Shown: positions 1-12,100 of the stretch, piece after piece
How the letters are laid out: each line of letters starts with the position of its first letter
Position numbering within the stretch: the first letter of the stretch is position 1
Assembly: GCA_023362775.1 (NCBI GenBank)
Contig: JALMGJ010000006.1
Coordinates: 3,074,001 to 3,138,000 of the forward strand
From: Charina bottae
Lineage: Eukaryota; Chordata; Lepidosauria; Squamata; Charinaidae
DNA: 64,000 nucleotides
Direction: 5' to 3'
The notes under the pieces: generated by a model
The model's input: only the letters and a program-made list of their open reading frames with translations
What the model was told of the DNA's origin: nothing
The model's database searches: none
Program-made: the position numbers and the translations under genes

Positions 1-80
1 CCAGGTCACTTTCCTGGCGGTCTTCCGAGCCAGGCTGCCCCAAGGAATCCATGTCCGCCCCTTTCTGGAAAAGCGCTTAC

Positions 81-189
81 CTTGGAAGTAGTCACACTTG
101 CCGTCCATAAAGATGTAATTCATGAGGACCACGCTGAACATGCTAGCGTAGACGTGGAGGTCACTGAAGACCAGGATGAAGTCTGTTGG
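81..189 (-). CDS. cax1: cax1 exon 19 (residues 689-724); last exon inside the window
   Basis: 109 nt, phase 0 to phase 1, acceptor TTGGCAG and donor GTAAGC. It encodes FSDLHVYASMFSVVLMNYIF and then DGKCDYFQ. The CDS remains open in phase 1, so a further exon must lie beyond base 1. Confidence 0.92.
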
Positions 190-3100
190 CTGCCAAAAAG
201 AAAAAGAAAGGGCACGAGTCACTCTACAAGGAACCCCAAAGACCGATGGCTGAAATCCAATGGCCACTCGATGCCTTCTTTTCATACCTGGATTTTTTCT
301 CTATGGAAAACCAAGTTCCAACCAGAAATGAGAGCTGCTTTGTGATAGTTGGGCAGAGTTAATTTCAGAGGGGTGTGAGAAGGTAATGCTAGCCCAGGAT
401 AAGCAAGTGGGGGCCTCCAGATGTTCTGAACTACAACCGCAACAAATCCCCAGCTGTATGAATTGGGCTCGATGGGAGTTGAAATGCAAAGCATTGTGAG
501 GATAGCCATCTCTGCCTCGGACCGTCACGTCACTGATCTTGGTGGGGCTCCTGGCTAGAAAGAGAGTCGGTTATGCAGAGGGCAGCCGAAAGGTTGCAAG
601 GCCCAGTGGCACGGATTCGCCAGGAGGAGCAAAGCTCTTTGGATTCCCCACTGAAAAAGTGAACTTATTTTCTTGGGAGGCGCTTGTTTTCCAGGCACGT
701 GATTTGGAGACTAAGAATTTATGCTAACGGGTTTCGAGCTCTTCTAGCTAAATTTATTTGCCTTCAAACTCGGACCATTCATTGGCTGGTCATACTACAA
801 GCTGAACCTCAGACCTGAGTGAACAGAGCACCACCATGTTTGCATAATAGGTTACAGCTTCATAAATAAACGCATGCTAAGACAAGAGCAAAGTGCCCAT
901 AGCCGAACCCCAACTTTTTTTTTTTAATCCGGTCAATCGTGTCCGATTCTCGGAGGCTGCCTGGACAAGTCCCTGCAGTTTTCTTGGCAAGGTTTTTTGG
1001 AAGTGCTTTGCCATTGCCTCCTTCCCAGGGCTGAGAGAAGGTGACTGGCCCAAGGTCACCCAGCTGGCTTTGTGCCTAAGGTGGGACTAGAACTCAGGGG
1101 CTCCCGGTTTCTAGCCTGGTGCCTTGACCACTACACCAAACTGGCTCTTGAACCCCAACTGCCCAACAGCAATTTAGCCCCGTCTAGCGTGTCTTATGAG
1201 CCCAATCCCTGGTATTTTTCTATGAATCTGCTCACAAAAGGTCACTCACTCACGTGATCTTAATTATCTGTAGTTACTGAGGGCAATTTTTTTTTCTTTT
1301 GAGAAAGGCAGGCTATACAGGTAGTCCTTGCTTAGTGACCATTTGTTCAAGGACCATTCGAAGTTACGACGGCACTGAAAAAAGTGACAGCCGGTCCTTG
1401 CACTTAGAACCATCACAGCGTCCCCACGGTCATGTGATCAAAATTCGGGCGCTTGGCAACTGGGTCACACAACAATTGAAGTGTCCCGGGATCACATGAT
1501 AGCCATTTGTGACCTTCCCAGCCAGCTTTGAACAAGAAAAATCAATGGGGGAAGCTGGATTCGCTTAAAGCTGCATGATTTGCTTAACAACCACAGTGAT
1601 TCGCTTAATGACTGCAGCAAAAAAGGTCGTAAAATCGGGCATGACTCACTTAATAACCGCATCACTTAGCAATGGAAGTTCCGGTCCCAATTGTGGTCAT
1701 TAAGTGAGGACTACCCATAGAAGATGGAAGTGTGGCAAAATAAAGATTGAGGCAAGGAGTCTGGAATGGAGACCATTGTTATCAATGACGTGAAAGGAAA
1801 AGGGGCCCTCTGCTTCTAAGAAAGGCATCCATTTCTTCTTGCGCTCAGTGACTCATCGTGACTGCCGCAGGGCAGCCTTCCCCCATCTTGTCACCCCCCA
1901 TGAGGTTTGGGACCGCCATTCCCAGAATCTGCGAGGTGTCCAGTTGGAGATGCCCATGGCGAGGCCCCCGAAAGGCATTTGGCTCCTTTTTGCTTATGGG
2001 AGAGCAGAGACACAGACCGAGAATCAGAAGGATGGGCCACATTTCCAGGGGCTGGAGAGAGGAAAGGCCTCTCGGAGGAAAGGCAGGGGGTCTGTCCGTA
2101 GATTCTCCCGTTACTCACGTAAAACACAGTGAAAAACACCAGGATGGGTATCTGCAGCATGCACACCTGGACGGCAATGCAGTTCCCAATCTCAATGCTG
2201 CAAAAGAAGGGACACGGGAGGGGAGATGGCAGCTCAGAAACGTCGGACGTGTTTGCCTCCCATAATCCACTGCCACCCGAAACCCTGCTTGGGCAAGGGC
2301 ATCCCCCAGCTGGATTTGTCCGCTTCTGGTTCCCAACAACTTTGAGCTTTTTCAGTATTATTTTAGGTGGCGTGCGTTTACATCTGTGGGCAGTATACCG
2401 TAAGGCCTATTTTCCCCATCAAAGGAACCTTGTGAGGGAGGTTGGGCTGAGAGCAAGTGGCAGGCCCAACGTCACCTAGGGAGCTACCATGGCTGACTGG
2501 GGACCTGAACCTCAGCCGCGCCACTTCTCCTCCTGGGCGTCGAAGTCCACCCATCTTAAAGTTGCCGAGGTTGAGAAACGCTGATCTGCCCCGACGCAGG
2601 CAGACAGAAGAGATTCAAACCCAGAATGCTGCTCGAAGGGGACCTCACCACAGCCCGTCTCAGGCAGGCAGCCCTGTACCTACCTCAGGCTGAGATTGTT
2701 CTGCAAGGCAAACTGGATTCCGTTGATCAGCTCCGGGATTTCTGGCACCATAGCCAGCACGGTCACGCCGATGAAGTACTGGAAGAGGAGGGGAGAAGTC
2801 AAGGTTATAGCCGTCCATCCAAGATCAACCACCACCACCACTGCTCACCAAAGGGCTGGACAAGGCAGTGGTTTTCAGCACACTCAAAACCACAAGTTTC
2901 CAGGTGACTGCTAACTGTAATAAGTTAACCATTTATAGCAGGGGTGGGCAACGTCAGGCCCGTGGGCCGTATAAGGCCCGTGGGGCTCCTGCCTAAGGCC
3001 CGCAGGGCTCCCGCCCGCAAACCCTGCCCCTTCCACGCAATTGGCTCCCACCCGCAAACCCCACCCCCCAGTGCTTGTGATTGGCTCCCGCCCGCAAACT

Positions 3101-6100
3101 CCGGCCCCCGGTCTGCGGAAATCCCAGAAACCCCGCCCCCACCCCGGTCCCTGGTTCTAAATATCCAAATGGCCCTTGGCAGAAAAAAGGTTCCCCACCC
3201 CTGATTTATAGTGAGCCAATGATAGCCTGAGCTGCTTCATTAAAGACTGTCCCTTGGGACTGTTAATAAAATAAAGACTCCTTTGCCATCCCCGCCTTAG
3301 TTCTCTCCTGTCTGCCCCCCTCCAAGTCTGGATCCTTGGGTGGGTAACGGCGCTCGCCAGGAATCTAAGTGGTTCTTGCTTCCCGAGTTCCACCTTCTCA
3401 GCCCTTTGCTCTCCCGAGAGCACCAGCCAACTGCAGCCCCTCTCCGGGCGTCACTTTGAACCCCTGGCAAGAGGAACGCTGCCGGATTAGCGGTTTTTCA
3501 AGCAACATCGTTTTCTCCCACTTAAGGATAGGAGGAAAGTCCACCGGTAGAGCTTAGTGCTAAAACTGTCAGCAATAGAGCCAGAAGATACTCCAGCGGT
3601 TCATAGACCACACCTGGACCTTCAAGAGAGGAAACGCCCACTGTTTACACGGCATTTCTCTAGCGTTTCACCCCTTTTAGCCTACTGCAGAATTCTTCCT
3701 CTCACTTCCCCCACCAAAAGTCAGCTCATGAGCCTCTGTGGTCGAGGGCAGAGGACTCTTTGGCCACAGTAAAAAACCTTCATAACTACACCATGCTGCT
3801 GAGTCGAAAAGGATCTCTCCCAGATCTATTTGCCTGGAAACGATGAGGATTCCCCACTAGCCATGACTCTGCTCTCCCAACAAGCCAGCTCAGGAGACTT
3901 TACACCGAGGATAGGACCCCTCCCTCCTTACCTGGGAGACCGGGGAGTTGTTCAGAATGGGGCTGATATGCTCGGTGGCGAGATCGGCACAGGCAGACAT
4001 ACCGAGGGTGGCCACCAGAAGAATGACCACGGCTCTCCAGCGGGACCAGTGGACCACCGCGCTGTGATGGTGACCAGGCACTGCAGAAAAGCCAAAGAGA
4101 AGTCCTCAAGCCGCAGCTTCGCTCCTCTCCGGCTCTACGTGCCTCCCACCCGCCAAGGAGAAGGTTACAGATAAACAGCACCCCCCAAAGTATATTCCCA
4201 CAGTGAATAGGGGGGCTTTCTGGCAGTGGAAGGAAGGTCACCCTTCGTGGGGCAGAAGTCAAACTTTCCCATCAAGAGGAAACTTGGAGTGAAGATGGAG
4301 GAGTCACCTGCAACACACCTGAGCTTCCTGCCCAAAAGTATCTGAAGAACAACGCACTTCCTGGCCTCCAGGAAGGGTCAGGGGGCTCACACCCCCTCCT
4401 TAGAAGAAAACAGGGTGGAGCAATTGGGAAAAAAGGCAGCCGAGGTGTATGAAATTGTGTCTCGTACAGAGAAAGCGGGCCAGGGAAGTTTTTTCAGCGG
4501 ATTGAGAGGAGACAAAACAGACGAAAACCCCTAATTCACCTCTGGACCCGTTCCCACATGGTGCAATGGTGGGCACTTGCCCCGGAAGGCTTTAAAGGAG
4601 GACATTCAAGGAGAGCAAGTCCATCAAGGGGTCCTGAAGACTCCATGTCACTCCTGAATGGAGGCAACTTGCTTCCTAACCCCAGATCTGCCTTGGCCTA
4701 CCCAGAAGGGTTAGTTTAATGTTCTTGTGGTCCTCTGCCCCACCGGGCATGCCAAACCTTGCATCACTGCAGGAAGTACATTGCTCTGTCAAAAGATGGT
4801 GATGGGGCACTTTTCTAAAGAGCTGTGCGTCAGCCCTGTGCCCAGAAGCAAGGTGAAACGGGGGGGGGGGGGGAGAACCCCAGCAGATACAATTTGCATA
4901 GCTCCACCCCTGGAAGGAAGTGGGAGGAGGCAACCCATGCCCTCAAACCCTCATAAATTGTGTCTAAAAAAGACCCAAGGTTGTGGAAACAATTACTGAC
5001 ATCCAGAAAATGGTATTTGAATAGTTCTGCATCGAGGGGAGGAAGAACAGGTAACTGTCACCCCTGTTATGACACCGTTGCACAACTCATGCAAATGACA
5101 TCATTTGTGCCAGTTGGCTCACGTAATTGCATCATCTGCACAACGATGTCATGCACACACGGTTGAAAACCTTTTATTGCCTCAGGAGGCTGCTGGAGAG
5201 AAAAGTGCAGCTTGTCCTGTATGCAATTCCCTGTCGGAATGCTGGCCCAGGATGATCTTAGTTATTAATCTATTTTACAATATTTATAAGAGCCAGTTTG
5301 GTGTTGTGGTTAAGGCCCCGGGCTAGAAACTGAGACACCGTGAGTTCTAGTCCCACCTGAGGCACAAAGCTGGCTGGGTGACCTTGGGCCAGCCACTCCC
5401 TCTCAGCCCTAGGAAGGAGGCAATGGCAAACCACTTCCGAAAAACCTTGCCAAGAAAACTGCAGGGACTTGTCCAGGCAGTCTCTGAGAATCGGACACGA
5501 CTGAATGGATTAAAAAAAAAAACTTATATGCCACACCCATCCTCGACTCTGGAGTTGGGCTGTTCGTGATGCAGCATGCAGTGTGAATTAACGTGCTCCT
5601 ATGCTTTACATTGTATGAGCACCACCATTTTTTTTTTAAACCTGAGTTTATCTCTTGTCTGTCCTTCAGGAGCTCAAGGGGGCTGTGGGAACCCATCTCG
5701 TTTCTTTTCCACGTAGAACCCTGTTCACTTTGGAAGCTGGATTAAAAAGCTTTCCCCGAAAAAGAGATTAATACTGAGATAAGCAGATACTGTACGTCAA
5801 GAATTCAATCTTCTTTGCCTAATCTGGTTCTGCACAGATGAGAAGTTACAATAAAATAGATCACAGCCACAAGCCAGGGATTCTCAGATTGTGGGCCAAG
5901 ACCCCTGGGAAGGGTCACTAGCAATGGAGAGGGGGTGCCACCGTTTTTTTTTAATCTAAGCAGATGTGTGCAGGCAAAGTGGGACTACCATCAAAACTCA
6001 TCCTGAGCTTCACCCCCTACTTTGCCCGCAACTGAGATTCCACCCAATTCGAGAAGGCGGCGATATCGATATATATGGAAATGTAGCTATTAAAAGCAAG

Positions 6101-9100
6101 GGCTGCATCTATTTCTCGCCCAATCCTAATCCCAGGGAAATATTAAGGTGTTTTTTTTTAACAGGGCTGCCTCACACAAATCCATTAATCGCTTTAGGGG
6201 TCACGGCACCGCAGGGAACCACAGCCCTATGCCTCCCAGGAAGATTCAGAACGATTTTTTTTTTTGCATCGAGGGCCACACTTTGCCTTCGAACAACGTC
6301 CGTGGACCGTCATCAAAGAGAACGGTGAGAGCAGGATAAAGATGTGAGCGTGGGAGCCAAATAAAAAGCAATCAATTCAATTCAACTTAAAATGAACACT
6401 AAGTTACATTAAGTCAGTGTTTCTCAACCTTGGCAACTTTGAGATGTGTGGACTTCAACTCCCAGAATTCCCCAGCCAGCAAGGCTGGCTGGGGAATTCT
6501 GGGAGTTGAAGTCCACACATCTCAAAGTTGCCAAGGTTGAGAAACACTGACTTAAGTTAATCGGACGACCGGGGCAGGGACTCTTAGGCAAGAGGCGTAT
6601 TTGGAATGTGGACTGCCTGTGGGCACACTCACCAAATGGCTGCCAAGGCAGACCTGGCCACTCCCCAAAGGCCCACGCAATGGAAGGCGAACTTGCAATG
6701 GCCCCCACAGCTTTTAGGGGACCCCCGTGGCCCTGGGGTCTCAGGCTGAAAGCCAACATCTCCATGCCCTGCTCTTCCACCCGGGGCGAGCCAAGAGCAA
6801 GACAACTTACTGTGGCAGTCGCTGACGTGGATGTCGTAGATGTGGGAGTGGGTCTTCAAGGTGAAGATGAGCCCGATGAGATAGGCCGCCGGCAGGAGCA
6901 GGGACACCGTGTAGACCAGGGGTCTGCCGGGGACAAAGCGGCATCTTACCCCCGAGATGTCCTCCAGGCCAGAGGAGGTTTGAAGCAACTGGAGAGTCAG
7001 CTTCCTGATGGGGAGCCCTCTGGATGGGCTGGGACTACAGCTCCCATATTCCTTGGCAGCTGGGATTTGGTAATTGTAGTCCCACCCCACCCACAGACCG
7101 CCCCTTTGGGGAAGGTTGGCTCAGGCAGAATGTCAGGAACGGCTTAGACTAGTGTTTCTCAACCTCGGTGACTTTAAGATGGGCGGGCATGCTGGCTGGG
7201 GAATTCTGGGAGTTGAAGTCCACACATCTTAGTCCCTGAGGTTGAGAAACTCTGGCTTAGACAATCGATCCGTTGGCCAGGATGGTCCATCCCAGCAGAG
7301 AGAGGATTTCTCCAGATCCCCAGCAGAAGCCCTTCAAAGGACAGTTTCAAATCCAGGCTTTCTGGGCTTCCATCCAGATCTGAAATGGGCCCACCGAATC
7401 AGACGCTGGCCGATTCACATACACGGAGGATAGCAGGGAGTCCACAGGAGGCTGGATGGGACAAGAGTTAGGGCTCCCTCCAGTGACCAGAAGCAGTTAA
7501 AAGACGGGCGGTCCTGTTCCCACAACATGCTTAACTGGCCAATGGGAACGGGGAGCTGGTGGGCTGTGGGAACATCCAAAAGGGGTCCCTTGACCCAGTC
7601 GACTGGCCCCAAAGGAGATTAGATTTAGCCCAAACCAGCAGAGCCTTGCATAGTCTGAAACAAAGTGGACCAGTCAGCCGTGTAGTCAATCTGTCCTGCC
7701 TTGGCTATCTAGTCCTCCCAGCAATAGAGTTGGAAAGAAAGAGTGGCCAAAAAAGCCAGGTCTCCATTGCGGAACTCACAGCCAGCTGAGAATACACTTC
7801 TCCAACACCGATGGACTGCAGCAGCTAAGCCACGCCCACTGCTCTCTGCCCAGCCAATGGAGAAGGAGCTTGTGAAGTAATGAGGTCTCGCCAGACTTTC
7901 TTGGTACAAGCTCATGAGATGCCAGGCGCTCCTCAAAGAAAATGAGTGGGGAGTCTATTCCCAAGAGCAATAACTGACCTAAGTACAGGTAGTCCTCGAC
8001 TTACGACCGTTTGTTTAATGACCATTCAAAGTTACAATGGCGCTGAAAAAAGTGAGTTACGACCAGTCCTCGCACTCATGACCGTTGCAGCGTCCCCACA
8101 GTCATGTGATCAAAATTTGGCATGTATTTACAATGGTGGTAGCATCCTGGGGTCACGTGATTGCCATTTGCAACCTTCCCAGGGGGCGTCCGACAAGCAA
8201 AGTCAATGGGGGAAGCCAGATTCGTTTAACGGCTGCAGCAAAAAAGGTCGTGAAATCGGGTGTGACTCATTTAACGACCGCATCGCTTCGCGGCGGGAGT
8301 TCTGGTCCCAATTGTGGTCATAAGTCGAGGACTACCTGTAGGATGACTGTGTGCTGCCAGAAGCACCAATAAGGAGATCTGATGGGTTACTAGTGAGGCG
8401 TGTGGTGAGAACAGGGTCACAGAGGACAAAGAAGTTCCCGGCATCTCTCACCAACCTTTGAAAGGGATGAACATGACAGCTTCCTCCCCACAGCCTCCCA
8501 GCAAGATACTCACTCAATATGGCTGTAGTAGAGAGTCCCATTGTTCTCCATCTACCGAGACAGAAGTTAGTGTCAGAGATGCCTAGTCGAGGCCCACTTT
8601 CTCTGAACAAGGGAAGCCCAGACCCTTTGACTGTCAGAACAGCCAGAGCCAACCGGCCTGTGCCAACCCAAGGCCCTCCAGTGTGCCTGGACGTCAACGC
8701 CAAGCCCCTCAGACCACCTGGGAAGCTGCCATCCCAACACAGAGGGGAGGGGAGGCGGCGCCAAGGCCGAACCCGGCGGTTGCTCGTCCATTTTAATCTG
8801 GTGCTGAAAGAAGACACTTGGAGGGATTGCTTGCTCTGAGGTGCCGCAGAAGCCCGGCTTGGAGGGTCATGCTCACCAAATCGAAGTGACAGCTCTGGCA
8901 GACGTAGTGCGCAGGTAGCTCATGGGTAAAATTCTGGCATTCCCCACAGACCAGCCTTCCATAGACTTTGGAGAAGAGAGTTGGAGCAAAGACACCTGGC
9001 GGGTGAAGGAATGTGGGGGGAGCGTTCACACGTTATGCCACAGTCAAGGGCAAAACCATCCATCTAATTGGCACAGTGCAGAGAACCGTCACACAATATT

Positions 9101-12100
9101 CTGGACCCAGCTTGGAATGCTTCCAGAATGGCCAGAACTACATAAAAACACGTCTGGTAAGGGCAGGACATGTTTTGAGCTCAAAATGTGATGCTTGAGC
9201 TCAGCGTTTTGAATTTGAAATGATTTGCACATCCCTATCAAACGCTGAGGGCTGGTTTGGTGTAGCGGTTAAGGCACCAGGCTAGAAACCGGGAGACTGT
9301 GAGTTCGAGTCCTGTCTTAGGCACAAAGCCAGCTGGGGGAGCTTGGGCCAGTCACTCTCAGCCCTAGGAAGGAGGCAATGGCAAACCATGAGCCTGGGAG
9401 TTCTAGTCCCACCTCAGGCATGAAAGCCGGCTGGGTGACCTTGGGCCAGTCACTCTCTCTCAGCCCTAGGAAGGAGGCAATGGCAAACCAGGAGCCTGGG
9501 AGTTCTAGTCACACCTCAGGCATGAAAGCCAGCTGGGTGACCTTGGGCCAGTCACTCTCTCTCAGCCCTAGGGAGGAGCCAATGGGAAACCAGGAGACTG
9601 AGAGTTCTAGTCCCACCTTAGGCATGAAAGCCGGCTGGGTGACCTTGGGCCAGTCCCTGTCTCTCAGCCCTAGGAAGGAGCCAATGGCAAACCAGGAGAC
9701 TGAGAGTTCTAGTCCCGCTTGAGGCATGAAAGCCAGCTGGGTGACCTTGGGCCAGTCCTGTCTCTCAGCCCTAGGAAGGAGCCAATGGCAAACCAGGAGA
9801 CTGAGAGTTCTAGTCCCGCTTGAGGCATGAAAGCCAGCTGGGTGACCTTGGGCGAGTCACTCTCTCTCAGCCCTAGGAAGGAGGCAATGGCAAACCACTT
9901 CTGAAATCTTGCCAAGAAAACTGCAGGGACTTATCCAGGCCGTCTCCAAGAATCGGACATGGTTGAACGGACTTAAAAAAGAAATCAAAAGCAACAGTGT
10001 TAAAAGGGCTTTGGAAGAAGCGATGGGCGCACACAGAGCCTACCTCCCACGGATAGAAACAGAAGGGCAGAGCTGATCCCTGCCGATCGGCTGTTGAATC
10101 TTTGTTCTTGATGTCGGATGCCACCAATCACCATGCAGAGTCCCTTGAAGACAGAAGGAGAAACGCGTTTGATCTCTGCATTAGATTGGGAAGCAGCAGC
10201 TTGGATTAAGCAGGAAGGATGAGCTTGACCCAACACGGCATCTTCCACAGGTCGTGCAGTACAACTCAGGTAATCTCCAGCCAGCAGACTTCCATGAGGA
10301 CTGGAGGAAAGCTTAGTCCAGAAATACGGAAACAGGAGGTTGAAAGGCCAAGCTGGAAGGTTTTCGACATCGTGGATGCAGAACTAGCAGCTGCAACTCC
10401 ACCTCAGAGCAATTTTTCTCAGCATTTCTCCTCCAATAGTGTAACCCAAAATATTGGACCAGTTATGTTCCAAGACCTCTAAAAGAGCGAAGAGTGAGTT
10501 TCTGAAATAGTTGCAGAGTTACAATCTAGGGGCATGTTTGCCATTGTATCTAACTGGAATACATTTGCTGTAGAGCAGGGGTCCCTGCTCCCAGAGGGGC
10601 GTGGTGGCTCAGTGGGTAAGACGCCAGGCTTGTCGATTGGAAGATCGCAAGTTCGGAGGTTCGAATCCCTAGCCCTGCGTGCGGAGTGAGCTCCCGCACT
10701 CGCCCCAGCTCTTGCCAACCTAGCAATTCGAAAGCATGCAAATGCAAGTAGATGAATAGGTACCACTTCGGTGGGAAGGTAACAGCGTTCCACGTGCGTC
10801 ATGTCGGCCACATGACTGTGGAAGCGTCTTCGGACAACGCTGGCTCTTCGGCTAACAAACGGAGATGAGCACCGGCCCCTAGAGTCGGACACGACTGCAC
10901 AAATGTGCGGGGGGAACCTTTACCTTTACCTTAGGGGTCCCCAACCTGTTAGGAAGTGGGCCGCGGGGCTCCCACCTGCAAACCCCGCCCCCGGTGCACG
11001 TGATTGGCTCCCGCCTGCGAACCCCGCCCCCCCCCCCCCCGGTCCGTGGAAAAAAATTCTTCCACGACTGGTCCCTGGTGCCAGAAAGGTTGGGGACCGC
11101 TGCTGTAGAGTATTCCATATTCCAGCTGCAGAATTCCAATCAACTTTGGGCCGATCAAACTCGTAAAACCAAGAATGGAATGGAGGCCCCATCAAAATGA
11201 GCCCAAGCTCCAGACTCACCGGGACGAAAAGGACGCAACCCAAGAGTGTCCCGGTCAGCGCAGACTTGACAATTTCCTCGTAGCACTTGTTGTTCTCGTG
11301 AGCCCCCTTGATGAGTGCCGTGATGTAGAACGTGAGCTCCGTGATGGAGCCAAACGTGGCATTCACCACAGCCCCCAGCGCAAAGTTGCTTTGTGCCGAG
11401 ATGCTGGAGGGAAAAGAGGAACAGAGTTTCCCACAGGCAGAGTTGATGGCCCCATCTTGAGGTGCTGCTTAGGCTCCTCAAGGGCGATAAAAGAGGGAAG
11501 AAGGTCAACAGTTGCCTCCAGCATGGACAGAAGACCCCGAGCTTTGGCCCAAAGATGCACTGACATCCAGGCCTTTGGCTCGACGACCCGCGAACCCGAT
11601 GGCCTTGATTAGCCAAGCAGGACAGTGACACAGCAAAAGCAGTTTCCATCCCGACGCCTTCTCGAGCTGGTGGAACTCCGTCTCTTACCATATTTTATTA
11701 GCACCCGAGCGGGGACAAGGGTTGTCACGGTTCAACGCAACTGGAGGGCAACCGATCGAAGGTCCTTTGTATCAAAGATAGGAAGACTCGATAGGCCACG
11801 CTAAGCTAAAAACCGCACTGGCACAAGACGTCCAATTGCAGGGCCCAAGGAGCAGCTCTCGTTCTGGCTGGCCTCACGCGCCCACCCCTGTGGGCCTGTT
11901 GATTACCAGTGTCTCCATGTCATGCAGCAGAGTCTGCCCGGTTCCCACTCGCTTTGCCAGATTCGTTCTTTGGGCCACATTGGCTAAGGGATTCCCTTTT
12001 AGGACATCTAAGAGCACGAGACCGTTGGGCTCAGAATGGAGGTAGAAGAGCTGTGATGGGATTCAGACAATTACATCCTCAACCTGGTGGGTGTCCCAAC

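Noticed and set aside
1..78. Search for the last cax1 exon
   Set aside because: These bases are intronic; no acceptor followed by a terminal helix and stop is present.
6608..7147. 179-codon plus-strand open frame
   Set aside because: It overlaps cax1 exon 15 antisense and the intron, and has no family features.
10599..10680. tRNA-like sequence with A and B boxes
   Set aside because: It is the head of a SINE with a long body and target duplication, not a tRNA gene.
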